Of a stretch of DNA of 64,000 bases, positions 33,110 to 43,432 are shown in pieces. The notes below the pieces were generated by a model. That model had not been told where the DNA came from. It ran no database searches and saw only the letters and a list, made by a program, of their open reading frames with translations. Position 1 is the first letter of the stretch, and each line of letters starts with the position of its first letter. This stretch comes from Sphingobacterium sp. GVS05A. GTDB taxonomy: Bacteria; Bacteroidota; Bacteroidia; Sphingobacteriales; Sphingobacteriaceae. The position numbers and the translations under genes are program-made. The stretch covers positions 248,001 through 312,000 of the forward strand of contig NZ_JAHXYR010000005.1 in assembly GCF_019969845.1 (NCBI RefSeq), written 5' to 3'.

Positions 33110-35568
33110 TTTCTTCGTCCACGGTTTGATTTATTTGCATGCTCCATGCGTTGAATTCGTTCGATCAACGCTTCACTAGAAAGGGACTGACGTAAACTGT
33201 CCACTTTGATCGGAAAACTTAGTGGTGTATATTCCTCTACAAAGGTATAGATGATTTGGCTATTGTTTATCCTTTCAAATGCTTTTATCAGACGGTATTC
33301 TTCGAGTTGTTGATTGAACACTTCGGTAAAAGCCTGTTTTAATAATAGATTGTCAGGATCATGATCCATCAAAACACGAAATATAATTCCGGAGGAAGCT
33401 TGTAAGGATTTGTTGTTTTGTTGTGTTCCGGGATAGTTTTGTACTACCAATCCGGAAATTACAGCAATATCGCGAAATTTACGGCTCGCCATTTCCGCGG
33501 AGTTGATGCTACTGATCACGTCCTGCATAAGATTTTCCCGACTCAAGATCTCTGTTAATTGCGTTTGGTCCAATTGGATTTCTTGGTCGGAATAGAGTTC
33601 AAAACCATAGTCGTTCATTGCCATGGAGAAGCTAATGGGATAACGTTTGCTGATGCGGTAAGCGATCAAGGCGGCCATGACTTCATGGATCAATCGACCC
33701 TCCAGTGGATAGAAAAACAAATGATTACCCTCGTTGGTCTTGATGTGTTCGACAAGAAATTCTGATTCATTAGGCACAGCCGAAAGGCTTTGCTGCTTCT
33801 GGATCAACGGTGAAAGGAAGCGTAGTTCTTTTTCGGCATTGTTGGGAGCTATAGCTTCTGCAAGTTTTTTGCGAAGAAAATGGCTCAGATTTGAAGATAG
33901 GGGCAATCTACCTCCTAGCCAGCTTGGTGTGATGGCTTTACCGGATGAGTTTTTTACAAATACGGTCATATCCTTGACCATAACAAGTTCAAGAATTCGC
34001 CCAGCAAGGTTAAATCGTTCGCCTTTCTTCAATTTGCTGATAAAATATTCTTCAATCATACCAATATATCCACCTGAGAGGAATTTTACACGCATCATGG
34101 CGTCACCAACAATAGCACCGATATTCAATCGATGGAGAAGGGCAATGCGTCTATTTTTTATAATCCAGTTGCCATCACCGTCTTGTACTACTTTGTGAAA
34201 TTCCTCATAGCGCTTGCCGATTTTGCCACCTGCGGTGATAAAGTACATGCACCACTGCCATTCCTCATCTTCCATGTAGTTGAAGGCATGGGTCTTGGAA
34301 ACGATCTGATAAAGTTCTGTTGATTGGAAGCCACCCCCGAGAGCGATCGTGACCATAAATTGCACCAACACATCAAAACTTTGGACCATGGGGTCGCGGT
34401 TTTCTATCGTTTGGGTTTTGACAGCTTCCTTTAATGCGGCCACTTCAATGAGCTCCAGGGAATGTGTCGGGACAAAGTAGATGATCGATGTTTCAAAAGG
34501 GCTGTGGCCACTTCTTCCGGCGCGTTGCATAAATCTGGCTACCCCTTTGCTTGATCCGATTTGAATCACAGTGTCCACGGGCTTAAAATCCACGCCCAGA
34601 TCCAGGGATGAAGTAGATACCACTGCTTTTAGCTTTCCACTGCTCAGATTTTCTTCAATCCATTCGCGGATGTGGGCATCTACTGAGCTGTGATGCAGCG
34701 CAATCTGTCCTGCAAAATCTGGATGTGCTTGCAGCAATAGCTGATACCATAGTTCACTTTGACTACGAGTATTGGTGAAAAGGATGGTGCTTTTGCTTTC
34801 CAGGATGATAGGGATGACCTGATTCACGAGATTGCCACCAAGATGGCCTGCCCAGGGAAGAAGTTCAACTTTCTCTGGATAGATCGATTTGATTACAATT
34901 TTCTTTTTCTCCTTTGCGACAATCTGCACGCTCTTTTTTTCTCCTGGCAACAGTACATCCATTGCTTGGTCCAGATTACCTATGGTGGCGGTGATGCCCC
35001 AAATCTGGAGATTTTTATGTTGGTGTTTTAAGTATGATAATGCCAGTTCTACCATGACACCACGTTTATTTCCAATAAGTTCGTGCCATTCATCTACAGT
35101 AATGCAGCGTATATTCTTGAAATATTTGTCACGTTGTTTTTGGGCGAGCAAGAGATGAAGGCTTTCAGGAGTCACCAAAAGAATATCGGGCATTGCTTTG
35201 GTCTGTTGCGCTCTGACCTTTGGGTCAGTGTCCCCATTACGTACCTGTACAATCCAATCTAATCCGATATCGTCTATAGCGGTCTGCATTGCTTTGGCCA
35301 AATCCTTTGCCAAGGAGCGCAAAGGTGTGATCCAAAGTAACTTTAATCCTTTTTGGTAACGTTCAGGATGATTCATGTAGTCGATCAAGACAGCCATAAA
35401 TACCGAAAATGTCTTACCAAATCCTGTAGGAGCAATCACCATTCCGCTGTATCCCCGCATGTACCGATCCCAGGTCCTAATCTGGAAGCCAAAAGGGGTA
35501 TTACCCAAGGATTCAAAATAGCGATTGACGATCTTGAATCCTTCACTATGTATTATCTTCTGACTCAA
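33106..35568 (-). CDS. Ligase-associated DEXH-box helicase (Lhr-core type)
   Basis: The 820-residue superfamily 2 helicase has Walker A APTGFGKT (46-53), DEWH box (159-162), ITATIG (motif III), STSSLDLGVDF (motif V) and QRAGRSGH (motif VI), then a winged-helix and Lhr-core C-terminal region. The DEWH form and the length fit the Lhr-core helicases found beside a DNA ligase, exonuclease and phosphoesterase. It should translocate on single-stranded DNA and unwind duplexes during damage repair. It starts 1 bp after the ligase stop on the minus strand and overlaps the phosphoesterase by 4 bp. Confidence 0.95.
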   Translation of the reverse strand: MSQKIIHSEGFKIVNRYFESLGNTPFGFQIRTWDRYMRGYSGMVIAPTGFGKTFSVFMAVLIDYMNHPERYQKGLKLLWITPLRSLAKDLAKAMQTAIDDIGLDWIVQVRNGDTDPKVRAQQTKAMPDILLVTPESLHLLLAQKQRDKYFKNIRCITVDEWHELIGNKRGVMVELALSYLKHQHKNLQIWGITATIGNLDQAMDVLLPGEKKSVQIVAKEKKKIVIKSIYPEKVELLPWAGHLGGNLVNQVIPIILESKSTILFTNTRSQSELWYQLLLQAHPDFAGQIALHHSSVDAHIREWIEENLSSGKLKAVVSTSSLDLGVDFKPVDTVIQIGSSKGVARFMQRAGRSGHSPFETSIIYFVPTHSLELIEVAALKEAVKTQTIENRDPMVQSFDVLVQFMVTIALGGGFQSTELYQIVSKTHAFNYMEDEEWQWCMYFITAGGKIGKRYEEFHKVVQDGDGNWIIKNRRIALLHRLNIGAIVGDAMMRVKFLSGGYIGMIEEYFISKLKKGERFNLAGRILELVMVKDMTVFVKNSSGKAITPSWLGGRLPLSSNLSHFLRKKLAEAIAPNNAEKELRFLSPLIQKQQSLSAVPNESEFLVEHIKTNEGNHLFFYPLEGRLIHEVMAALIAYRISKRYPISFSMAMNDYGFELYSDQEIQLDQTQLTEILSRENLMQDVISSINSAEMASRKFRDIAVISGLVVQNYPGTQQNNKSLQASSGIIFRVLMDHDPDNLLLKQAFTEVFNQQLEEYRLIKAFERINNSQIIYTFVEEYTPLSFPIKVDSLRQSLSSEALIERIQRMEHANKSNRGRRK

Positions 35569-35569
35569 T

Positions 35570-37150
35570 TTATGTTATTAATTTTTTGATGTTTTCCAAG
35601 GTATCTATATCGGCTGCCTTCTTGTCCTTACGCCAACGCAAAATTCGTGGGAAACGCAAAGCTACACCAGATTTGTGGCGTTTACTGTAGCCTATTCCTT
35701 CAAAGGCAATTTCAAATACCAGCTCCGGTTTGACAGTTCTTACTGGCCCGAATTTCTCCAGTGCATTTTGCCGAATATAGCGGCTAACCTCAAGTATTTC
35801 TTTATCTGTAAGGCCTGAATATGCTTTTGCGATACTTACTAAATGATCACCATCTTTAACCGCGAAGGTATAGTCTGTATAATGCGCACTTCTTCGTCCA
35901 CTGCCTTTCTGCGCATATATCAACACCGCATCGATGGTCATGGGGTTGACTTTCCATTTCCACCAACCACCTTTTTTTCGGCCAACATAATAAACGGAGT
36001 CTTTCTTTTTAAGCATAATACCTTCACTGTTTAGCTCACGCGATGCAGCTTGTAAGATCCGTAGATCAGCCCATTTTTCGCAAGGAATAAGCGGAGACAA
36101 TAGTATCGTAGGACCAACATTGTGTTGGTACAACTGTTCCAATAGCTTGCGTCTGTCTTGCAGCGGCTCAGATCGGAGATCTTGACCATCCAATTCCAAT
36201 AGGTCATAAAGGTATACAACAATGGGGACTTCTTCACGTAAAGTCCTGGAAATTAGCTTACGATTGATCCTTTTTTGTAGTTCATTAAAATTCAATATTT
36301 GACCGTCTTTTGCAGCCAAGATTTCGCCATCTAGAACAAAGCTCCCTTTCCATTTTTTGAGCACATCAGTAATCTCGGGGAACTGTATGTTGACAAGTTC
36401 CTCGCCTCTTGACCAAATGAAGATTTCGTCGCCTCGTTTGATCAGCTGTCCGCGTATACCGTCCCATTTGTATTCGTATTGCCATTCCGCGATCAGACCG
36501 AGTTCTTCCACTTCCTTTTCAATAGGGTACGCCAGACAGAAGGGATAAGGTTTTGAAAGGTTTGTATTGCTATATTCACCTCGGACGAGTTTGTCAAATG
36601 CGTAGTCATGAGGGTTCCATTCACCCATAATACTATGGGTGACAATGCTTGGTTCGATCTGGAAATGTGTCGCAATCGTATTTATTAGCCCTTTGGAAGA
36701 AACCCCTAAGCGGAAGCTGCCGCCAAGCAATTTATTAAAAATAAAACGCTCAATAGTGTTTAGCCTATTCCAGGAAGCGAGCACAAATGCTTTTTTTTCT
36801 GCCATTGAAGCATTTGCCAACTGCAGGATGTCTTCCATCCATTCACTGAGACTTTTGCTTATTTTTTCAGATGCGGGGGGCAGTATTAGTGCTAAGGTTT
36901 CGGAGAGATCACCGACAGCAGCATAACATTCTACAAACAACCATTCTGGGATATTGGTAATTTCCAGTACCCAAGTTTTAAGTTCTTTGGTGGAAATTGG
37001 ACGCCTAGGCCTTTTGCCAGTCATTAGGGCTAGAAACCAAAGTTTGTCTTTCTCAGGTGCAAAGCTTAGAAAGCGGATGATCGCTTCTTTTTTTAAGCTG
37101 GCTTTATTGGTGCTATCCAGCGCATTGACCAATGTTGCAAATTCTATCAT
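35570..37150 (-). CDS. ATP-dependent DNA ligase
   Basis: The 526-residue protein has an N-terminal DNA-binding domain (about 1-200), then the adenylation domain with motif I YKWDGIRG (Lys228, the residue that takes AMP), FVLDGEILA (motif III/IIIa area), SEGIMLKKKDSVYYVG (motif IV) and GGWWKWKVNPM (motif V). A C-terminal OB-fold follows. It joins nicks using ATP. In this operon it is expected to work with the helicase, exonuclease and phosphoesterase. Its first 4 bp overlap the exonuclease gene. Confidence 0.95.
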   Translation of the reverse strand: MIEFATLVNALDSTNKASLKKEAIIRFLSFAPEKDKLWFLALMTGKRPRRPISTKELKTWVLEITNIPEWLFVECYAAVGDLSETLALILPPASEKISKSLSEWMEDILQLANASMAEKKAFVLASWNRLNTIERFIFNKLLGGSFRLGVSSKGLINTIATHFQIEPSIVTHSIMGEWNPHDYAFDKLVRGEYSNTNLSKPYPFCLAYPIEKEVEELGLIAEWQYEYKWDGIRGQLIKRGDEIFIWSRGEELVNIQFPEITDVLKKWKGSFVLDGEILAAKDGQILNFNELQKRINRKLISRTLREEVPIVVYLYDLLELDGQDLRSEPLQDRRKLLEQLYQHNVGPTILLSPLIPCEKWADLRILQAASRELNSEGIMLKKKDSVYYVGRKKGGWWKWKVNPMTIDAVLIYAQKGSGRRSAHYTDYTFAVKDGDHLVSIAKAYSGLTDKEILEVSRYIRQNALEKFGPVRTVKPELVFEIAFEGIGYSKRHKSGVALRFPRILRWRKDKKAADIDTLENIKKLIT

Positions 37151-38130
37151 ACGCTTAATTCTTCTCCGTAATTTGTATTTACCTCTTCGGCTTCAATACC
37201 TATTTCATTCAGATATTTGCTGAATGAGGCTGTCTGTCCATGGGTTACATACACTTTTTCGGCGCCACTTTCCTTCACGGCCTGCAGCAATCCGTTCCAG
37301 TCCGCATGATCGCTGATGGCGAAACCTGCATCTGCACTGCGCCATCTTCGTGCACCACGGATTTGCATCCAGCCGGAGCAGATCGCATAGGCAACATGTG
37401 GTATCTTTTGGAGCAGTTGCGTATCGAGTAATGCCGGTGGTAGCAATACGATCTTGCCGTCTAGTTGTTTCATGTCTGTCATCGGGTCGATCAATTGATA
37501 AGGTGGTAATTTTATACCAGCATCACTATAGGCCATATTTAATTTGGCGATACTGTAGTGTACATATATTTCGCCCATATCCTTTACTGCGTTTAATATC
37601 CTTTGGGACTTGCCTAATGAATAACCAATAAATACGGATGTCTTTTTGTATCCCTGGTTGTGTGTGATCCATGCATTCAAGCGTTGATTTTGCGTTTCAA
37701 CACTTTCCCAGCGATAGATCGGCAGACCGAAGGTACTTTCAGTAATTAGCTCATGACATTTTACGGGTTCAAATGGGGTGGAGAGGCCATCCTCCTGGAT
37801 CTTGTAATCACCAGTAAAAACAATTACTTTGCCTTTGTATTCCATTCGTATTTGCGCCGAGCCAATGATATGCCCAGCAGGATGTAAAGAAATTTTTACA
37901 CCATTAATCTGAATGGCTTGGTTGTAAGCTAGCCCTTCAACTTGAATGTCAGGTCCAATGCGACTTTTTAGGACTCCAACCGTGAAATGATGACAGAGAT
38001 ACTTTTTCATACCTGGGCGCGCATGATCTGCATGTCCGTGCGTAATGATGGCAAGATCAACTGGTTGCCATGGATCAAGGTAAAATTTACCCGGAATACA
38101 GTAAAGTCCTTTTGATGTGAATTGAATCAT
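37147..38130 (-). CDS. Ligase-associated exonuclease (beta-CASP metallo-beta-lactamase fold)
   Basis: The 327-residue protein has the metallo-beta-lactamase motif THGHADHARPG (His31, His33, Asp35, His36), HPAGHIIGSAQI and VFTGDYK (metal site), and a C-terminal SDHADWNGL segment of the beta-CASP region. Proteins of this family resemble mRNA 3'-end processing nucleases but occur next to ATP-dependent ligases and Lhr-type helicases, where they serve as DNA exonucleases. It is the first gene of the four-gene repair operon; the ligase gene starts 4 bp inside it. Confidence 0.93.
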   Translation of the reverse strand: MIQFTSKGLYCIPGKFYLDPWQPVDLAIITHGHADHARPGMKKYLCHHFTVGVLKSRIGPDIQVEGLAYNQAIQINGVKISLHPAGHIIGSAQIRMEYKGKVIVFTGDYKIQEDGLSTPFEPVKCHELITESTFGLPIYRWESVETQNQRLNAWITHNQGYKKTSVFIGYSLGKSQRILNAVKDMGEIYVHYSIAKLNMAYSDAGIKLPPYQLIDPMTDMKQLDGKIVLLPPALLDTQLLQKIPHVAYAICSGWMQIRGARRWRSADAGFAISDHADWNGLLQAVKESGAEKVYVTHGQTASFSKYLNEIGIEAEEVNTNYGEELSV

Positions 38131-38309
38131 ATCGAGCTCTTATTTTTAACTACATGATTTCTATTTATAGCATGTTATGTATTCAAACAGGTATTGATAA
38201 GTTAAAGTTTTGTTTATTTTTTAGCGAAAGTCGATCCTAGTTTTTAAATTGCGGGTATAATGAAATTTTTTGCCTGAAGTGATTGTAGGGTGGATTCGGT
38301 TAATTTTTT

Positions 38310-38317
38310 TACATTTG
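38310..38317 (+). promoter_or_regulatory. Candidate -7 promoter box of the signalling operon
   Basis: TACATTTG is a perfect match to TAnnTTTG, 29 bp before the start codon of the first sensor kinase. No TTTG lies at 19 bp upstream, so the promoter may be weak or regulated. Confidence 0.4.
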
Positions 38318-38346
38318 TTTACTTTGATTCTTAGTTTTAGCTCTCT

Positions 38347-39831
38347 ATGATATTAATAGTCGATGACAACCCAGATAATATTTATTCGTTACAAAAGTTA
38401 TTAGAATCCAAAAATTTTAAAGTTGATACTGCCCAATCTGGTGAAGAGGCTTTAAAGAAGATTTTAAAATATAATTATGCCTTGATCATATTGGATGTGC
38501 AGATGCCTGATATGGATGGTTTTGAAGTTGCCGAGAACATTGCTGGATTTAGTAAGACCAAGGAGACGCCTATCATATTCTTGTCTGCCGTCAATACAGA
38601 TAAACGCTTTATTACAAAGGGTTATGATTCTGGCGGTTTGGATTATGTAACCAAACCTGTTGATCCGGATATCCTGATGCTCAAAGTCAAGACATTCTAT
38701 CGGCTGTATGAGCAGACGCAGGCTTTAAAGGATATCCAACAAACCTTGGAAATGGAGGTGGAAAGACGGAAACAGGCGCAATCAGAACTTCTTTCAAGAG
38801 TAGATTATTTACATACGTTACTAGAATCACTACCGCAAATTGCTTTTACTTGCGATCATAGGGGGAATATTGGTTTTGTTAATGGCCGCTGGTTTCAATT
38901 TTCGGATAGTGAGCGCACATTCCCGGAAACGCATCCCGATGACCGATCGATCACAGCTGAATTGCAGGAGAGCCTTGCTTCCGGCAAACCCCTGGAAATG
39001 GAGGTGCGAGTCAAAAAGCGGGATGAATTGGGTTATTCTTATCAATTGTTGAGAGTTTGGCCTATTTTAGAAAACGGTGAAAATAATTGGGTAGGAACAT
39101 TCACTGATATTGATGGGCAAAAAAAAGCTGAGAAAGAAAAGGATGAGTTTTTAAGTATTGCAAGTCATGAATTGAAAACGCCGCTGACGAGCATCAAAGC
39201 TTATATGCAATTGCTTGACCGCAAATTGAGTCTCGACGAAAGTTGCGCGGAGGCTAAGTATGTTGGCAGAGTTAAGGATCAGGTAGAAAAACTCAATAGT
39301 TTGATCACAGATTTACTCGATTTATCGAAGATCGACAATGGAAAATTAGGGATCAATAAAAAGGTGTTTTCGCTTGAGCGCATGGTTCAGAACGCCATTG
39401 ATTCTATTGTTCAGACGCATGATCAGAGCAATATGGAACTACATAGACAAGGAGATATCTCGGGTTTAATGGTCTATGGTGATGAGATACGCCTGGAGCA
39501 GGTTCTTGTCAATTTTTTAACAAATGCCTATAAATACGCAGCCGGAACAGAGAAAGTGATCGTTGATTGTACCGTAATGAATGACGCTGTAAAAGTGAGT
39601 GTGATAGATTTTGGAATTGGTATACCTGAAACCAAACTATCTGAAGTCTTTGATAAGTTTTATCGTGTAGAAGAGACTTCTTTTGACTTCCAAGGTTTAG
39701 GGATAGGCCTTTATATTTGTTCGGAAATTATCCGTAGTCATCAAGGTACAATTGCCGTTGAAAGTTCTGCCGGCAAAGGGGCCACATTTTATTTTACATT
39801 ACCATTAAATCTGCCTACAGATGCCAAATAA
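38347..39831 (+). CDS. Hybrid two-component protein: receiver-PAS-histidine kinase
   Basis: The 494-residue cytoplasmic protein has an N-terminal receiver (1-120, phospho-acceptor Asp50 in LIILDVQMPDMDG, Lys in VTKPVDP) and a coiled linker. A PAS-like domain follows (about 150-255: LLESLPQIAFTCDHRGNIGFVNGRW...), then HisKA with His274 in IASHELKTPL and a HATPase_c domain (NFLTNAYKYA, DFGIGIP, GLGIGLYI). Receiver-first kinases take a phosphate from an upstream kinase and may pass or remove it. No membrane helix is present. Its end overlaps the start of the large sensor kinase by 11 bp, so the two are translated together. Confidence 0.93.
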   Translation: MILIVDDNPDNIYSLQKLLESKNFKVDTAQSGEEALKKILKYNYALIILDVQMPDMDGFEVAENIAGFSKTKETPIIFLSAVNTDKRFITKGYDSGGLDYVTKPVDPDILMLKVKTFYRLYEQTQALKDIQQTLEMEVERRKQAQSELLSRVDYLHTLLESLPQIAFTCDHRGNIGFVNGRWFQFSDSERTFPETHPDDRSITAELQESLASGKPLEMEVRVKKRDELGYSYQLLRVWPILENGENNWVGTFTDIDGQKKAEKEKDEFLSIASHELKTPLTSIKAYMQLLDRKLSLDESCAEAKYVGRVKDQVEKLNSLITDLLDLSKIDNGKLGINKKVFSLERMVQNAIDSIVQTHDQSNMELHRQGDISGLMVYGDEIRLEQVLVNFLTNAYKYAAGTEKVIVDCTVMNDAVKVSVIDFGIGIPETKLSEVFDKFYRVEETSFDFQGLGIGLYICSEIIRSHQGTIAVESSAGKGATFYFTLPLNLPTDAK

Positions 39832-42800
39832 AACACTTAATAACTTATCTATAGGAATTGGTTTTTCACTACTTGCCCTGTTGGTGAGTTCTACAGCATC
39901 GTATCTGGGGATTAAAGAACAGAATAAACACCGTCAGGAGCTGGCCGTTACCCGAAAAATAATCAGTTTATCAAATATTATCCTTAACTCTCTGCAAGGG
40001 GCAGAAACGGGAAACAGGGGGTATCTGCTCACGGGGAAGGAGAATTACCTGGAACCATTCAATCAGGCTTTAGCGAGCCTGCCGGGTGAGTTGAAGGAAA
40101 TAAAGGAGCTTACGAAAGCAGATCCTGAGCAAAATGTTCGTGTAGATAGTTTATTTACAGCGGCCCAGCAAAGGTTAGCCGTATTAAAGGAGTCGGTGAA
40201 TGTCAAAAGGAACGGTGGGACTGTTAGTCTGGCGCAGCTGGACGAGAGCAAATCCGCGATGGACAAGTGCCGTAGCATCATTAAGGATATTATTCATTAC
40301 GAAGATGATGGTATCGATCAGAAATCTATCAATTTAGATAATTCTTCGTTTATAACAACCTTATTTATTGTGATCAGTGCATTGCTATCACTGGTAATTA
40401 CGGCATACTTTTATTTTCGGCTAAGGGCAGACTTTCTTAAACGCTTAGCACTGGAAAAGTCGCTCCGTGAGAAGGATGAAGGGATTGCCCGCAGATTAAA
40501 TATGGTTCAAAAGATCACTAATCGTATTGCGCTAGGGGATTATGATGTCAAAGCGGAGGATATTGAGGAAGACGACCTTGGCGCGATAGCAAAATCCGTT
40601 AACCGGATGTCAAAAGCCTTAAAGAAATCATTCGATCAGCTCAAAGATAACGACTGGTTACATATGGGATATGCCGATCTTTATACCGGATTGGTCGGTA
40701 ACAAAACCGAACGGATACTTACCACAGATTCGGTAAGGGGATTGGTCAATTATATAGGTGCTATTACTGGAGCGATTTATGTTTTTAATGAGGAAAAACT
40801 TGAACTATCTGGCGCTTACGGATTGGACCCAAAGGCACAGCAATATTTTCTCCCAAATGAAGGTTATGTCGGACAGGTCTTTGTTGATAGGGAAACGAAA
40901 ATTATAAATAATATAAACACAGAAGACTATATCGTGAGTTTTGCCAGTGGAAAGGTCAATGTACAGCACCTTATTTTTGTACCTATTGTATTGGCTGATC
41001 AGGTATTGGGTGTGCTGGAGATCGGGCACCGTCAGCCGTTTGCGGAAATTGAATCAACATTTCTGACGGAATGTGCCAGACAACTTGGTATCGCTATCGC
41101 TTCGGCGAGGGGCCGGGCTAAAATTCAATCACTTTTGGAAGAAACTCAAGTACAATCTGAAGAATTGTTGACGCAGCATGCGGAGCTGGAGAATCTGAAT
41201 ACGGAATTGGAGGCGCAGACCTTGCGTCTGCAGTCGTCCGAGGAGGAACTGAAGGTGCAGCATGAGGAATTGATGCAATCAAACCAAGAACTTGAAGAAC
41301 GTTCAAAACTGTTGGAAGACAAAAATCTATTGATTGCCGAACGTAACCTGGAAATTCAACAGAAAGCGGAAGAACTCGCGTTGAGTACCAAATATAAGTC
41401 GGAGTTTTTGGCAAATATGTCCCATGAGCTGCGTACACCGTTAAACTCCATCCTGCTACTTTCGCGTTTGCTATCTGAGAATAATGAACACAATCTTAGC
41501 GCTGACCAGATCGAATCGGCTAAAGTGATCCAAAGCTCGGGAACGAGCCTTTTAACATTGATCGACGAGATATTGGATCTTTCAAAAATTGAGTCGGGTA
41601 AAATGACATTGGAGTATACGACACTGAATTTAAATGATATCTCGGCAGATCTGAATAATTTATTTCTTCCGATTGTCAATGAGAAGGGACTGACTTTCAC
41701 AATCAATATTGATCCCGGGGTCAATAAAAATTTTCAGGGCGACCGGCTTAGAATTGATCAGGTGCTACGGAATCTGATTTCAAATGCGGTTAAATTTACA
41801 GCAGCCGGTGAGGTGAGACTGGATATTTACGAGGATAGTACCGATAAGGATAAGCTTGTTTTTGCCGTGATCGATTCGGGTATAGGGATTCCGCTGGAAA
41901 AACAGAAGATAATTTTTGAGGCTTTCCAACAGGCGGATGGTTCGACAAGACGAAAATTTGGAGGGACAGGACTAGGTTTGTCTATCAGTAGAGAGATTGC
42001 GCGCTTGCTGGGCGGTGAAATCAGGCTTGAGAGTGAGGAAGGAAAGGGAAGCACGTTCTTATTTGTTATTCCGAATCATCCGGTAGAGCCCGGGGAGCTG
42101 CGTACGAAAGAAGAGTTGCTTGTAGAAGAGATCCATTCTGAAATAGAGGAGGTGCGTGAGCTTGTGGCGGATGACGTCTATAATCCCGCTACAATACGTA
42201 TTCCAGAGGAGTTGCCTGATGATCGGGATAGCATTGTTGAAAGTGATAAGGTTATTCTTATTGTCGAAGATGATATCAACTTTGCGAAAGCATTATTGAA
42301 ATATACACACAGTCAGCACTACAAGGGTGTTGTTGTTGTGCGCGGGGATCATGCACTGCCAGCGGCCAAGAAATATCACCCACAGGCGGTTCTATTAGAT
42401 ATTCAGTTACCCATCATGGATGGCTGGGCAGTAATGGATGAGTTAAAAGGAGATAAGACCACAAGACATATTCCGGTACATATCATGTCTTCACTTGAAG
42501 TGAAGAAGGAGAGTTTGTTAAAGGGTGCTATTGATTTTATCAATAAACCTGTCGCCTTGGAACAGATGACTTCTGTTTTTCAAAAAATCGAATCTGCTTT
42601 GAGCAGATCGCCTAAAAAGGTGCTAATTGTTGAAGAGAATCCTAAACATGCTAGCGCATTGGCTTATTTTTTAAGTAGTTTTAATATTTCACTTGAAGTA
42701 AAAGATAATGTTGAAGACAGTATCGTGGCGTTGGGTACTGCTGAAGTAGACTGCGTAATCTTAGATATGGGTGTTCCTGATGAAATGGGCTATAATACCT

Positions 42801-43420
42801 TGGAGGCCATCAAACAGCATGAGGGCCTCGAAAATCTGCCGATCATTATATTTACAGGTAAAAATCTGTCAAAGTCTGAAGAGCTGAAGATTAAAAAATA
42901 TGCAGACTCGGTAGTTGTTAAGACTGCACATTCTTATCAACGGATTTTGGATGAGGTCGGCTTATTTCTGCATTTGATTGAGATAAACAGCTCGGATGAT
43001 GTGCGACGAAAAAACAACGGACTTGGCGCATTAACTGATGTACTGAAAGGAAAAAAGGTGCTGGTGGCGGACGATGATGTGCGCAATATATTTTCGATGA
43101 CGAAAGCATTGGAGAAATTTCAGGTACAAGTCATTCCAGCAATGGATGGCAAGGAGGCGCTGGAAGTATTGCGCTCAGGTGAAGCGATTGATATTGTGCT
43201 GATGGATATGATGATGCCCGAAATGGATGGGTATGAAACGATCAGGAATATCAGACAAACACCTCAATTTGCGACCTTGCCGATTATTGCGGTCACCGCC
43301 AAGTCAATGATTGGCGATCGCGAAAAATGTATACAGGCCGGAGCTTCGGACTATATTTCAAAACCTGTGGATATAGACCAGCTATTGTCTTTGTTGCGTG
43401 TATGGTTATATGAAAATTAA
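39821..43420 (+). CDS. CHASE3-HAMP-GAF hybrid histidine kinase with three receivers
   Basis: The 1199-residue protein has a membrane helix (about 8-28), a CHASE3 sensor loop (about 35-165, GAETGNRGYLLTG) and a second helix (about 178-200). HAMP (about 205-275), GAF (about 295-430), a long coiled coil (435-525), HisKA with His535 in MSHELRTPL and a HATPase_c domain (NLISNAVKF, DSGIGIP, GTGLGLSI) follow. Three receivers end the chain, with Asp in VLLDIQLPIMDG, VILDMGVPD and VLMDMMMPEMDG. The middle receiver has EE-N instead of the usual acidic pair context and VVVKTAH instead of KP, so it may not signal normally. The architecture suggests a surface or periplasmic stress sensor with phosphorelay output. 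Confidence 0.95.
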   Translation: MPNKTLNNLSIGIGFSLLALLVSSTASYLGIKEQNKHRQELAVTRKIISLSNIILNSLQGAETGNRGYLLTGKENYLEPFNQALASLPGELKEIKELTKADPEQNVRVDSLFTAAQQRLAVLKESVNVKRNGGTVSLAQLDESKSAMDKCRSIIKDIIHYEDDGIDQKSINLDNSSFITTLFIVISALLSLVITAYFYFRLRADFLKRLALEKSLREKDEGIARRLNMVQKITNRIALGDYDVKAEDIEEDDLGAIAKSVNRMSKALKKSFDQLKDNDWLHMGYADLYTGLVGNKTERILTTDSVRGLVNYIGAITGAIYVFNEEKLELSGAYGLDPKAQQYFLPNEGYVGQVFVDRETKIINNINTEDYIVSFASGKVNVQHLIFVPIVLADQVLGVLEIGHRQPFAEIESTFLTECARQLGIAIASARGRAKIQSLLEETQVQSEELLTQHAELENLNTELEAQTLRLQSSEEELKVQHEELMQSNQELEERSKLLEDKNLLIAERNLEIQQKAEELALSTKYKSEFLANMSHELRTPLNSILLLSRLLSENNEHNLSADQIESAKVIQSSGTSLLTLIDEILDLSKIESGKMTLEYTTLNLNDISADLNNLFLPIVNEKGLTFTINIDPGVNKNFQGDRLRIDQVLRNLISNAVKFTAAGEVRLDIYEDSTDKDKLVFAVIDSGIGIPLEKQKIIFEAFQQADGSTRRKFGGTGLGLSISREIARLLGGEIRLESEEGKGSTFLFVIPNHPVEPGELRTKEELLVEEIHSEIEEVRELVADDVYNPATIRIPEELPDDRDSIVESDKVILIVEDDINFAKALLKYTHSQHYKGVVVVRGDHALPAAKKYHPQAVLLDIQLPIMDGWAVMDELKGDKTTRHIPVHIMSSLEVKKESLLKGAIDFINKPVALEQMTSVFQKIESALSRSPKKVLIVEENPKHASALAYFLSSFNISLEVKDNVEDSIVALGTAEVDCVILDMGVPDEMGYNTLEAIKQHEGLENLPIIIFTGKNLSKSEELKIKKYADSVVVKTAHSYQRILDEVGLFLHLIEINSSDDVRRKNNGLGALTDVLKGKKVLVADDDVRNIFSMTKALEKFQVQVIPAMDGKEALEVLRSGEAIDIVLMDMMMPEMDGYETIRNIRQTPQFATLPIIAVTAKSMIGDREKCIQAGASDYISKPVDIDQLLSLLRVWLYEN

Positions 43421-43432
43421 TTAAAGCGGTTA

